Position numbers and translations under genes: made by a program. The notes below the pieces were generated by a model that was given only the letters and a program-made list of their open reading frames with translations, was not told the origin of the DNA and ran no database searches. Below, one piece after another: positions 20,034-28,251 of a stretch of 64,000 bases of DNA (position 1 is the stretch's first letter; every line of letters begins with the position of its first letter). Source of the DNA: Bartonella clarridgeiae ATCC 51734. GTDB taxonomy: Bacteria > Pseudomonadota > Alphaproteobacteria > Rhizobiales > Rhizobiaceae. Where the stretch lies: assembly GCF_000518185.1 (NCBI RefSeq), contig NZ_KI912398.1, forward strand, positions 1 to 64,000, in the 5' to 3' direction.

Positions 20034-20978
20034 TTAAACACCTAGCAATTGTAATGCTGCTTCAATTTCCTCAGCTGTACCAATTGTCAAGCTATTGATA
20101 TTTTTATTAATACGGCGCGTTAAACTTGTTAATACTTTCCCAAAACCGACTTCAAAAAGAACATCAATCTCATTAGCTCCAAACCACTCGATTGTTTCAC
20201 GCCATCGCACTCGCCCAGTCACCTGTTGAATAAGAAGCATAAAAATACGTTCCGGATCACTTTCTGGTGTAACAGAAACATTTGCAATAAGCGGAACAAT
20301 AGGCGCTCTTTTATTAACTAATCTTAAGGCGTTTTTCATCGCATCAGCTGCAGGACTCATTAGAGCTGAATGAAAAGGAGCTGATACTGAAAGAAGCAAC
20401 GCGCGTTTAGCTCCTTTTTGTGAAGCAATCTTGATCGCTGCTTCGACAGCTTTTGCTTCACCTGAAATAACAATTTGCCCACCTCCATTATCATTGGCAA
20501 TTTGACACAAACCTTCTCCTAAAACAAGCTTGCAAATTTCTTCAACATCTTGTTCATTCAAACCAATAATTGCTGCCATTGATCCTTCACCAACAGCAAT
20601 AGCTGTTTGCATAGCATTTCCACGAATCCGTAAAAGTCTTGCTGTATCAGCTAAACTAAATGTACCAGCAGAACAAAGTGCTGAATATTCTCCTAAAGAG
20701 TGACCTGCGACAAATTTGACTTTTTTTGCTATATCAAGTCCTAACTTTTCCATTACACGAATAATTGCCATAGATACAGCCATCAACGCTGGTTGTGCAT
20801 TTGCCGTTAACGTCAAAGCCTCTTGTGGACCTTCAAAAATAATCTGTGATAATTTTTCACCTAAAGCATCGTCAACTTCCTCAAAGACCATGCGTGCTTC
20901 AACAAATTGCTCTGCAAGTACTTTTCCCATACCAACAACTTGGCTCCCCTGTCCTGGGAAAGTGAATGCTGCTACCAT
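20034..20978 (-). CDS. fabD: Malonyl-CoA:ACP transacylase
   Basis: FabD, 314 residues from the ATG at 20978 (MVAAFTFPGQGSQ). It moves malonyl from CoA to ACP. The nucleophile elbow GHSLGEYSAL contains the catalytic serine, and the downstream APFHSALM contains the catalytic His. The frame can be opened from a TTG at 20990, but the GGAG ribosome-binding site overlaps that codon and sits six bases before 20978, so the shorter start is right. First gene of the fabD-fabG pair. Confidence 0.93.
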   Translation of the reverse strand: MVAAFTFPGQGSQVVGMGKVLAEQFVEARMVFEEVDDALGEKLSQIIFEGPQEALTLTANAQPALMAVSMAIIRVMEKLGLDIAKKVKFVAGHSLGEYSALCSAGTFSLADTARLLRIRGNAMQTAIAVGEGSMAAIIGLNEQDVEEICKLVLGEGLCQIANDNGGGQIVISGEAKAVEAAIKIASQKGAKRALLLSVSAPFHSALMSPAADAMKNALRLVNKRAPIVPLIANVSVTPESDPERIFMLLIQQVTGRVRWRETIEWFGANEIDVLFEVGFGKVLTSLTRRINKNINSLTIGTAEEIEAALQLLGV

Positions 20979-21054
20979 CATTATCTCCAAAATTGAATTT
21001 CAGATTTATAAATTCTTTAGCCAATTCAATAAACATAAATTACAACAAATCAAC

Positions 21055-21642
21055 TTATTTAGAATGAATACCTATATGAAAATTATATTTTAAGGGCGGA
21101 ATTTGATATAAAAATTGAGGAAAATATGACGCAACAAACCGGATAATAAACCAACTTATGAGGCTTCCTAAAACCACACCAGCTAAAACATCAAGAGGAT
21201 AGTGTACGCCTGTAAAAACACGCCCCCAACAGATTAATAACAAAAATATCAATGCAAACTTAGAAGCGACTTTGTACCGATACAAATAAAGACTAACAAA
21301 GTAAGATACAATAATCAATGCATGATTACTAGGAAAAGAAGCTGTTTCCCGATGCTTAATAAGAGGCTGCACGAGACCTGCAACAAATGGACGCGGACGA
21401 TAATAAATAAGAGAAATAATATAGCCTACAAAAAGGGCAATACAAATGCTAACACAAATACTTAAAACAATACGCCTCCCCGTATATCTACCGCAAAACC
21501 ATAACACACAAATATGTATGGGAATAATATAAATCAAAAACTTTGCACAAATGATACCAAACCAAACCAAAACCAAATGCGTTTGATGATTACTAGCAAG
21601 CATTTCAAAAAGTGCTATATCAATCTGATGTAAAAAATTCAT
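21055..21642 (-). CDS. PAP2-family membrane phosphatase
   Basis: A PAP2 superfamily phosphatase of about 195 residues with five to six membrane helices. The three acid phosphatase motifs are present: the Lys/Arg-RP block as YYRPRPF, PSNHA and WGRVFTGVHYPLDVLAG. Such enzymes remove phosphate from lipid pyrophosphates (for example undecaprenyl pyrophosphate, as in BcrC) or phosphatidyl substrates; the exact substrate is not evident. A GAG six bases before the ATG at 21642 favours that start over 21660. It stands upstream of fabD on the same strand but some distance away. Confidence 0.82.
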   Translation of the reverse strand: MNFLHQIDIALFEMLASNHQTHLVLVWFGIICAKFLIYIIPIHICVLWFCGRYTGRRIVLSICVSICIALFVGYIISLIYYRPRPFVAGLVQPLIKHRETASFPSNHALIIVSYFVSLYLYRYKVASKFALIFLLLICWGRVFTGVHYPLDVLAGVVLGSLISWFIIRFVASYFPQFLYQIPPLKYNFHIGIHSK

Positions 21643-21680
21643 TCTTATCTCATTTCTCATTCATTATATCGCTATCTTTC

Positions 21681-21727
21681 TCTCTATCATATCAATAAAC
21701 ACTGATACGATACTGATACGATAGAGA
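21681..21727. repeat. Tandem 11-mer inside an inverted repeat
   Basis: ACTGATACGAT occurs twice head to tail (21701-21711 and 21712-21722). The pair is partly enclosed by an inverted repeat, TCTCTATC (21681-21688) and GATAGAGA (21720-21727). It lies just upstream of the PAP2 phosphatase start, so it may be a regulator site or a simple slippage product. Confidence 0.45.
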
Positions 21728-21840
21728 AAAGTGAAACGCGAAATGTATAAAAAATATCCCAAGACTCAATAAATCATATTTTTTGTAAACACCAACTTGC
21801 TATTTTAAAAGATAAGCTGTAAATATCTATTGTTCATTAC

Positions 21841-22035
21841 TGGTATTTGGCTGGGGGTTGAACGGAGGACTGGGAAATAACCAGTAGGAATATAATAATT
21901 CCGGCCTCCCGTATCTCCGCTCTCGAGTGTCTCGAATTGCAAACGCGTCCTTTCTTCTTTGGATCTTCCAATAAAGACAAGTCGCAGAGGCTTTGCGCCA
22001 AAACTAGTCGAATTTAATTGAAGAAAGGCAAAATA
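21841..22035 (+). ncRNA. Structured leader upstream of rpsF
   Basis: The first 120 bases hold about 48% G+C by my count, far above the surroundings. A stem ACGGAGG (21862-21868) with CCTCCCGT (21905-21912, one bulged C) encloses two hairpins, ACTGG/CCAGT (21869-21873/21881-21885) and GGAAT/ATTCC (21887-21891/21898-21902), making a compact three-way junction. Further hairpins follow, TCGAG/CTCGA near 21922-21935 and TTGGA/TCCAA near 21959-21971. It ends at the rpsF start. Known rpsF operons are controlled by the S6-S18 complex binding the mRNA leader, so an autoregulatory leader is the natural reading; a separate small RNA is the alternative. Confidence 0.5.
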
Positions 22036-22443
22036 ATGGCTCTTTATGAACACGTTTTCCTTGCCCGACAGGACATTGCACCGCAGCGAATTGATGAGCT
22101 TTTAGAAACTTACAAGGGTGTTATTGAAGCGCATGGTGGGAAAGTTGGGCGTATAGAGAATTGGGGTCTTCGTTCTCTTGCTTACCGAATCCGCAAAAAT
22201 CGTAAAGCTTATTACGTATTGATGAATATTGATGCTCCAGCTGCAGCAATCGTTGAACTTGAACGCCAAATGCGTATTAATGAAGACATTTTGCGTTATA
22301 TGACTATCCGCGTAGAAAAACATGAAAAAGAGCAATCTACGACGCTTTCACGGCTTAACCGTGATGACTTTCCTAGTAAAAATGAAGAGAAAGGTCAAAA
22401 TCTACACCATCAACGTGAAAATCCAACAGAAGGAACAGAATGA
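22036..22443 (+). CDS. rpsF: 30S ribosomal protein S6
   Basis: S6, 135 residues from the ATG at 22036 ([13 protein letters not shown]). A GAAAGG ribosome-binding site precedes it; the upstream TTG at 22018 in the same frame is not the start. [14 protein letters not shown] and RRNEDILRY-like blocks ([14 protein letters not shown]) are typical. A basic and polar C-terminal tail extends past the E. coli length, as in other Rhizobiales. Its stop overlaps the rpsR start (ATGA). Confidence 0.95.
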   Translation: MALYEHVFLARQDIAPQRIDELLETYKGVIEAHGGKVGRIENWGLRSLAYRIRKNRKAYYVLMNIDAPAAAIVELERQMRINEDILRYMTIRVEKHEKEQSTTLSRLNRDDFPSKNEEKGQNLHHQRENPTEGTE

Positions 22444-22691
22444 TGACTGACATTAACCAAACTTCAGTACGTCGTCCTTTTCATCACCGTCGTAAAACAT
22501 GTCCATTTTCAGGGGCAAATGCTCCTAAAATTGATTATAAAGATACCAAGTTGTTACAGCGTTATATTTCAGAACGTGGGAAAATTATTCCTTCACGCAT
22601 CACAGCCGTTAGTCAGAAAAAACAACGTGAATTAGCTAATGCTATTAAGCGTGCCCGTTTTCTTGGCTTACTTCCATACGTTGTTAAATAA
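22440..22691 (+). CDS. rpsR: 30S ribosomal protein S18
   Basis: S18, 83 residues, forming a heterodimer with S6 on the 30S platform. [15 protein letters not shown] and the C-terminal [20 protein letters not shown] are diagnostic. An AAGGAAC site precedes the ATG at 22440; the ATG at 22443 is the other possibility. It is translationally coupled to rpsF and followed by a hairpin. Confidence 0.95.
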   Translation: MMTDINQTSVRRPFHHRRKTCPFSGANAPKIDYKDTKLLQRYISERGKIIPSRITAVSQKKQRELANAIKRARFLGLLPYVVK

Positions 22692-22710
22692 ATTTTAAAT
22701 TTATTGCGTA

Positions 22711-22745
22711 GCCAGAATTTCTTCTGGCCACTTATTCTTTTTCTT
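22711..22745 (+). terminator. Hairpin after rpsR
   Basis: A perfect 7-bp stem GCCAGAA/TTCTGGC (22711-22717 and 22722-22728) with loop TTTC lies 20 bases after the rpsR stop, and a T-rich stretch follows a few bases later. It could end or weaken transcription before the DUF2232 gene, separating rpsF-rpsR levels from the downstream genes. Confidence 0.5.
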
Positions 22746-22832
22746 TGATGTTTTAACAACACATTTTAATTATAATATATCCAAAGTTGGGGCATTATAT
22801 GCCTCTAACTGCAAAAAGCAGGACAGCAATCA

Positions 22833-23810
22833 ATGGAAGATTCTTATTCTTATAAAACGATAATCGGTATTTTAGCAGGATTATTTACTGCTGTCATAGG
22901 AATGGCAATCATCAGCATCTCAAATGTCATTCCTTATTGTTCTCTCTTCTTTGGTTGTTTTATTTCACTTCCAATCTTTGTTTCCGCATTCAGATATGGT
23001 ACATTACCTAGTCTTGTCGCTCTAATTAGCGCTACTTTTATTCTTTCCATAATCAATAATATTTATATTGGTTTTGGTTTTATGTTGTTGTTTTTTCTTC
23101 CTGCTGTTTATGCTTCCTGGCTTCTTGGGCTTGCGCAACCAATACAAGAAAAAAATTCGTTGATATGGTATCCACTATCATCAATCATTTTTCTTTTAAC
23201 TAATTTTATTGCTTGTATATCAACTCTTATTGGAATCTATGTTCAAAATCATCCAGCTGCCCCTACTATTGCAAAACGAATTACTGAGAACATAGTACAA
23301 ACTATGCAACAATCGCAGTCTATAAAAGAAACTGATATCTTTGCTTTTAGTGAACTTTTAACGACACATACAGGCACTTTAACAGCGGTAGCATTAACTA
23401 TTTACAGTTTAATTTTTTTTATTGCTAATCTCTACTTTTCAATAATAATAGCGCGACATATAAAGTGGCTGAGAAGACCTTGTGATGATTGGAAACAAAA
23501 TTTCCGTCTTCCAATTTTTGGGCTCATTATTTTTATTATCGCTTCTATAGCTTCAATGATTGAAATCGGTTTTATATTTAACTTGAGTGCAAATGTTTTT
23601 ACTACTGCCTACATATTTACCATATCGGTTAGTGGTCTAGCATATCTCCATAATATTACAAAAGAGATAAGCGGTCGAATAATAATATTGTCCCTCGTTT
23701 ATATTGCTATTTTAACTGTTATTTTTACTGTACCTATTTCTTTTATGCTTCTGCTTATGGGTATTTGGGCAACTATCCAATATAATAGCCAATCACGCAA
23801 ATCTTACTAA
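22833..23810 (+). CDS. DUF2232 membrane protein
   Basis: A 325-residue protein with about eight hydrophobic segments, of the DUF2232 type found between rpsR and rplI in Rhizobiales. Function unknown; related proteins in Firmicutes (YybS) are likewise uncharacterised membrane proteins. A CAGGA site precedes the ATG. It sits 26 bases upstream of rplI and is probably cotranscribed with it. Confidence 0.75.
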   Translation: MEDSYSYKTIIGILAGLFTAVIGMAIISISNVIPYCSLFFGCFISLPIFVSAFRYGTLPSLVALISATFILSIINNIYIGFGFMLLFFLPAVYASWLLGLAQPIQEKNSLIWYPLSSIIFLLTNFIACISTLIGIYVQNHPAAPTIAKRITENIVQTMQQSQSIKETDIFAFSELLTTHTGTLTAVALTIYSLIFFIANLYFSIIIARHIKWLRRPCDDWKQNFRLPIFGLIIFIIASIASMIEIGFIFNLSANVFTTAYIFTISVSGLAYLHNITKEISGRIIILSLVYIAILTVIFTVPISFMLLLMGIWATIQYNSQSRKSY

Positions 23811-23835
23811 TTGACTTATTCGAAAGGAAAAAATT

Positions 23836-24414
23836 ATGGATATTATTTTGCTTGAACGCATCACTCATCTTGGTCAGATTGGCGATATTGTCTCAGTTAA
23901 AAACGGCTATGCACGCAATTTTCTATTACCTAAAGGCAAAGCTTTACGTGCTAACGAAGCTAACAAAAAGCATTTTGAAACACAACGCGCACAGCTTGAG
24001 GCCCGTAATCTTGAACGCAAAAATGAAGCTCAAAAAGTTGCTAAAAAACTTGATGGACAATCGTTTATTATTATCCGTTCAGCTGGTGAAACAGGACAGC
24101 TTTACGGTTCAGTATCAACACGTAATATTGCCGACACTATAACAGAGAACGGCTTTTCTATTGAACGTAATCAAGTTGAGCTTAATCACCCAATTAAAAC
24201 TATCGGTCTTCACACGATTCCTCTTAACTTACACCCCGAAGTTCAAGTTTCTGTAAAAATTAATATTGCACGTTCAACTAATGAAGCGCAGCGTCAAACG
24301 GAAGGTGAAAATCTGACTTCTATTGAAGCGATATATGGTACTCCAGAAAAACCATTAACAAAAAAAACTGATGACCATAAAGAAAATAATCCAAATGAAG
24401 AAAGTCAAAGTTAA
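23836..24414 (+). CDS. rplI: 50S ribosomal protein L9
   Basis: L9, 192 residues. The N-terminal domain [17 protein letters not shown] followed by [16 protein letters not shown] is the L9 signature, then a long connecting helix and the C-terminal domain. A charged tail of about 40 residues (ending NNPNEESQS) extends past the E. coli protein and is common in alphaproteobacteria. A GAAAGGA site precedes the start. A strong terminator follows. Confidence 0.96.
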   Translation: MDIILLERITHLGQIGDIVSVKNGYARNFLLPKGKALRANEANKKHFETQRAQLEARNLERKNEAQKVAKKLDGQSFIIIRSAGETGQLYGSVSTRNIADTITENGFSIERNQVELNHPIKTIGLHTIPLNLHPEVQVSVKINIARSTNEAQRQTEGENLTSIEAIYGTPEKPLTKKTDDHKENNPNEESQS

Positions 24415-24485
24415 TGAATATCTTTTACCTATTTGGCTGTTTGTTTTTTCTTTTTTCCCATTAAAATTTATTTATATATCATGAT

Positions 24486-24514
24486 AATATTCAGCCTCTT
24501 GGCTGAATATTTTT
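24486..24514 (+). terminator. Rho-independent terminator between rplI and dnaB
   Basis: An 11-bp perfect stem AATATTCAGCC/GGCTGAATATT with loop TCTT is followed by TTTT. It ends only about 16 bases before the dnaB ATG, so it closes the rpsF-rplI transcript; dnaB must then be reached by read-through or by a promoter lying inside or just before this hairpin. Confidence 0.8.
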
Positions 24515-24529
24515 AATAGGAAGATTGTT

Positions 24530-26029
24530 ATGGAAAAAACTGGCATCTCTAATCCCATCCTTCAGCAAAAAGAAGAACTCAACTCTTTTCGGCAGATGCC
24601 ACATAATATTGAAGCTGAACAGGCACTACTTGGTGCTATTCTTATTAACAACGACGCACTTGATCGCGTGTCAGATTTTTTAAAACCAGAACATTTTTTC
24701 CAACAATTGCATCAAAAACTCTTTGAAATTTTATCACAAATTATCAAAAAAGGAAAATTAGCAACCCCTGTCACTATCAAACCTTTTATTCCAGCTGAAG
24801 AAAAAATTGGAGATATCACTGTATTTAATTATGTTATCCGTTTGGCTAAAGAAGCAGTAACAATTATTAATGCTGAAGATTATGGACGAGTAATTTATGA
24901 TCTTTTCATCCGACGTTCCTTGATTAATCTTGGAAACGAAGTTGTCAATACAGCATTTGATGCGCCTGTAGAATTTGCACCAATTCAACAAATTGAAAGA
25001 ATTGAACGTGATCTATTTCAGCTCGCAGAAAAGGGGAAATATGGTGGTGGATTTGAGAGTTTTGATGAAGCTGTCAAAAAAGCTATTGATATGGCAGGAG
25101 CAGCAAAAAAGCGATCTTCACGATTATCAGGTATCGCTACTCACATAAAAAAACTTGATGAACAAATGGGAGGATTACAGCCATCTGATTTAATTATAAT
25201 TGCTGGACGTCCTGGTATGGGCAAAACCTCTCTTGCTACCAATATTGCCTTTAATATTGCAAACACTTATAATTGTGATGCAAAAAAAGACTTATCGCAA
25301 GAAAATGAGGGAGGTATTGTCGGATTCTTTTCGCTTGAAATGTCATCAGAACAACTTGCGACACGTATTATTTCTGAGCAAACAGAGGTCCCTTCTTCTG
25401 ATATTCGTCGTGGTAATATTTCAGAAGAGCAATTCACAAAATTATTACGCATAATGAACCGCCTACAAAAAGTCCCACTTTATATTGATCAAACTGGTGG
25501 TATATCGATCACTCAATTGGCTGCACGTGCACGCCGTCTCAAACGACAACACGGTTTGGATGTATTGATTATTGACTACATACAATTAATGACAAGCAAT
25601 TCAAGACGCTCATCTGAAAGTCGTGTTCAAGAAATTACAGAAATCACTACAGGACTCAAGGCCTTAGCTAAAGAATTGAATGTTCCCATTATTGCTCTTT
25701 CACAGCTTTCGCGCCAAGTCGAAAATCGGACAGATAAACGCCCACAACTATCGGACTTACGTGAATCTGGTTCAATTGAGCAAGATGCTGATGTTGTTAT
25801 TTTTGTATATCGTGAAGAGTATTATCTCAAAAATGAGGAACCTAAGATAGGAGGTCCAGAACATTTAAAATGGCAAACATCAATGGATGAAGTTTTTGGG
25901 AAAGCTGATATTATCGTGGCAAAGCAACGCCATGGACCAACAGGCATAGTTAAACTTTCTTTCCAAGCTGATTTCACACGCTTCAGTGATCTGGTAGACA
26001 GTAATTATCTTCCAGAACAATATGGTTAA
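24530..26029 (+). CDS. dnaB: Replicative DNA helicase
   Basis: DnaB, 499 residues, the hexameric helicase that unwinds DNA at the fork. The N-terminal primase-interaction domain (PHNIEAEQALLGAIL) is followed by the RecA-like motor with Walker A AGRPGMGKTS, Walker B LDVLIIDYIQLM and the DnaB motif LSQLSRQVENR. The family length is about 500. A TAGGAAG site precedes the ATG. In many Rhizobiales alr lies between dnaB and radA; here radA follows after six bases and alr is elsewhere in the window. Confidence 0.96.
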   Translation: MEKTGISNPILQQKEELNSFRQMPHNIEAEQALLGAILINNDALDRVSDFLKPEHFFQQLHQKLFEILSQIIKKGKLATPVTIKPFIPAEEKIGDITVFNYVIRLAKEAVTIINAEDYGRVIYDLFIRRSLINLGNEVVNTAFDAPVEFAPIQQIERIERDLFQLAEKGKYGGGFESFDEAVKKAIDMAGAAKKRSSRLSGIATHIKKLDEQMGGLQPSDLIIIAGRPGMGKTSLATNIAFNIANTYNCDAKKDLSQENEGGIVGFFSLEMSSEQLATRIISEQTEVPSSDIRRGNISEEQFTKLLRIMNRLQKVPLYIDQTGGISITQLAARARRLKRQHGLDVLIIDYIQLMTSNSRRSSESRVQEITEITTGLKALAKELNVPIIALSQLSRQVENRTDKRPQLSDLRESGSIEQDADVVIFVYREEYYLKNEEPKIGGPEHLKWQTSMDEVFGKADIIVAKQRHGPTGIVKLSFQADFTRFSDLVDSNYLPEQYG

Positions 26030-26035
26030 ACCATT

Positions 26036-27421
26036 ATGGCACGCAATCGTCTTCAATTTATTTGCCAAAATTGTGGTACCGCCCATTTGCGCTGGACTGG
26101 AAAATGTCATTCCTGTGGAGAATGGAATTCTCTTGCCGAAGAGAGTATGAATAGTGGTTTAGCTAGTGGCCCTTCTAAAAATATTCGTAAAGGTCATATA
26201 GTTGCACTTACATCTCTTTGTGGAGATATTGAAGATGCTCCGCGTATTCATTCTGGCATTGCTGAACTCGATCGTGTCACCGGTGGTGGCTTTGTTCGTG
26301 GATCCGCATTACTTATTGCTGGCGATCCAGGTATTGGAAAATCAACACTGCTAACACAAACAGCAGCTGCCTTATCGCAAAAAGGATATAACATCATCTA
26401 TGTCTCAGGTGAAGAAGCTATTGCACAAATTCGCTTACGTGCACAGAGGCTTAAAGCAACAAATACATCGGTTCAACTCGCTGCTGAAACTAATGTTGAA
26501 GATATTCTTGCAACCTTAAATACGCATAAAAAACTTGATATGGTTATCGTTGATTCCATTCAGACTTTATGGTCGGATGTAGCAGATTCAGCCCCTGGAA
26601 CCGTAACACAAGTCCGCATTAGTGCTCAAGCGATGATCCGCTTTGCAAAAAATACAGGAGTCGCTGTCGTTCTTGTTGGTCACGTCACAAAAGATGGACA
26701 AATTGCTGGACCTCGTGTTGTTGAACATATGGTTGATGGTGTTCTTTATTTTGAAGGTGAAGGTGGATATCATTATCGAGTTTTAAGAACTATAAAAAAC
26801 CGCTTCGGACCAACAGATGAAATTGGCGTCTTTGAAATGTCTGACAAAGGATTACTGGAAGTTTCCAATCCATCTGAACTATTCTTAGGTGAACGTAATG
26901 AAAAAGCACCAGGAGCTGCCGTTTTTGCAGGAATGGAAGGTACACGCCCTATATTAGTGGAAATTCAAGCCCTTGTTGCTCCCTCTTCACTTGGTACACC
27001 ACGACGTGCCGTTGTAGGATGGGATGGAAATCGTCTTTCAATGATTCTAGCCGTATTAGAAGCTCATTGTGGTGTACGCTTTGGACAACATGATGTTTAT
27101 CTTAATGTTGCAGGTGGTTATCGAATATCAGAACCTGCTGCCGATTTAGCAGTTGCAGCAGCCTTGGTATCTTCTCTTTCAAACATCCCTCTCCCGACTC
27201 ATTATGTATATTTTGGTGAAGTCAGCCTTTCAGGAGCAATCCGTGGCGTTGCACATTCAGGACAACGCATTAAAGAAGCTGAAAAACTAGGTTTTCAAGG
27301 AGCGTTTCAACCTACAGTAACAACCGAAACAATAAAATCACAAAGCTTTCAACAACACGCATTCTCTGATCTTCCTGAATTGATTGCCGCTATTGCTTCA
27401 GATAAAAAACATAAAAAATGA
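26036..27421 (+). CDS. radA: DNA repair protein RadA
   Basis: RadA/Sms, 461 residues, a RecA-like branch-migration helicase that acts in recombination. A four-cysteine zinc finger (CQNCG...CHSCGEW) at the N-terminus, Walker A AGDPGIGKST, the RadA-specific KNRFG motif and a C-terminal Lon-protease-like domain are all present. The start ATG lies six bases after the dnaB stop. Confidence 0.96.
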   Translation: MARNRLQFICQNCGTAHLRWTGKCHSCGEWNSLAEESMNSGLASGPSKNIRKGHIVALTSLCGDIEDAPRIHSGIAELDRVTGGGFVRGSALLIAGDPGIGKSTLLTQTAAALSQKGYNIIYVSGEEAIAQIRLRAQRLKATNTSVQLAAETNVEDILATLNTHKKLDMVIVDSIQTLWSDVADSAPGTVTQVRISAQAMIRFAKNTGVAVVLVGHVTKDGQIAGPRVVEHMVDGVLYFEGEGGYHYRVLRTIKNRFGPTDEIGVFEMSDKGLLEVSNPSELFLGERNEKAPGAAVFAGMEGTRPILVEIQALVAPSSLGTPRRAVVGWDGNRLSMILAVLEAHCGVRFGQHDVYLNVAGGYRISEPAADLAVAAALVSSLSNIPLPTHYVYFGEVSLSGAIRGVAHSGQRIKEAEKLGFQGAFQPTVTTETIKSQSFQQHAFSDLPELIAAIASDKKHKK

Positions 27422-27512
27422 TCTATACCACAGAAAAATAATTAAAGAGAAAATTCTATAAAACGCAAAAGATTCTTGATATAAACATAGAAAGTGGACA
27501 TAACCAAAAATC

Positions 27513-27537
27513 AAAAATGCGTTTTTATGCATTTTTT
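27513..27537 (+). terminator. Possible terminator after radA
   Basis: An 8-bp, A/T-heavy stem AAAAATGC/GCATTTTT around GTTTTTAT is followed by further Ts. It lies between the radA stop and the cvpA start. The stem is weak, so this is only a candidate. Confidence 0.4.
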
Positions 27538-27584
27538 ATACTGATTACAATGGAATGCAACGTATACATATAAGGAATCAAAAA

Positions 27585-28124
27585 ATGAGTGTAACAATTC
27601 TAGACGGTATTGTCGTAGTAGTTATCCTATTTTCCTCTTTTCTAGCCATGCTTCGCGGTTTCTCACGTGAAATACTATCATTCATTTCTTGGATAATTGC
27701 AGCCGTTGCAACATTTTTTTCATTTAAACTTATATTACCCTTCACGGAACAATATCTCTCTAATAAAATGATAGCATTGATTGTCACATTTTTCATGATT
27801 TTTATCATTGTTCTTATCGTTACTTATATCATCACGATGAAAATTGCTGATTTTATTATTGATAGTCGAATTGGTGCACTTGATCGCACCATCGGGTTTA
27901 TTTTTGGAGCATTCCGTGGCTTATTGATTACTGTCATCAGTATATTGCTCATTAATGCGCTTGTTAAACCTGAACAACAGTCGGACTGGCTAAAAAATGC
28001 ACAAACAAAACCTCTGTTAGATTCACTAAGTAAAAAAATAGCGAAAATGATGCCAAAAGATCTCGATTATACCTTTGAAACAATAGAAAAATTCTTTAAA
28101 AAAGATGACACTACAAACAATTAA
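27585..28124 (+). CDS. cvpA: CvpA family membrane protein
   Basis: A CvpA family protein of 179 residues with four membrane helices, starting MSVTILDGIVVVVILFSS. In E. coli cvpA is linked to colicin V production and bile/envelope stress tolerance and lies upstream of purF, as here; the molecular role is unclear. An AAGGAA site before 27585 fixes the start there rather than at 27555. Confidence 0.82.
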   Translation: MSVTILDGIVVVVILFSSFLAMLRGFSREILSFISWIIAAVATFFSFKLILPFTEQYLSNKMIALIVTFFMIFIIVLIVTYIITMKIADFIIDSRIGALDRTIGFIFGAFRGLLITVISILLINALVKPEQQSDWLKNAQTKPLLDSLSKKIAKMMPKDLDYTFETIEKFFKKDDTTNN

Positions 28125-28251
28125 ACTATAAATATTATTAGAACAATTAACGATGCTATTACTCACAAAATAAGAAATAGTTTTTATAATGAGCTTTAAA
28201 TAATATGTGGTGTAGGGTATTAGCTATTTCCTACGTCACAACTGAAAGAAT

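Noticed and set aside
21805-22053. An 82-codon minus-strand open frame over the rpsF leader
   Set aside because: The plus strand here explains the sequence better: paired stems and the rpsF ribosome-binding site; the frame shows no recognisable protein features.
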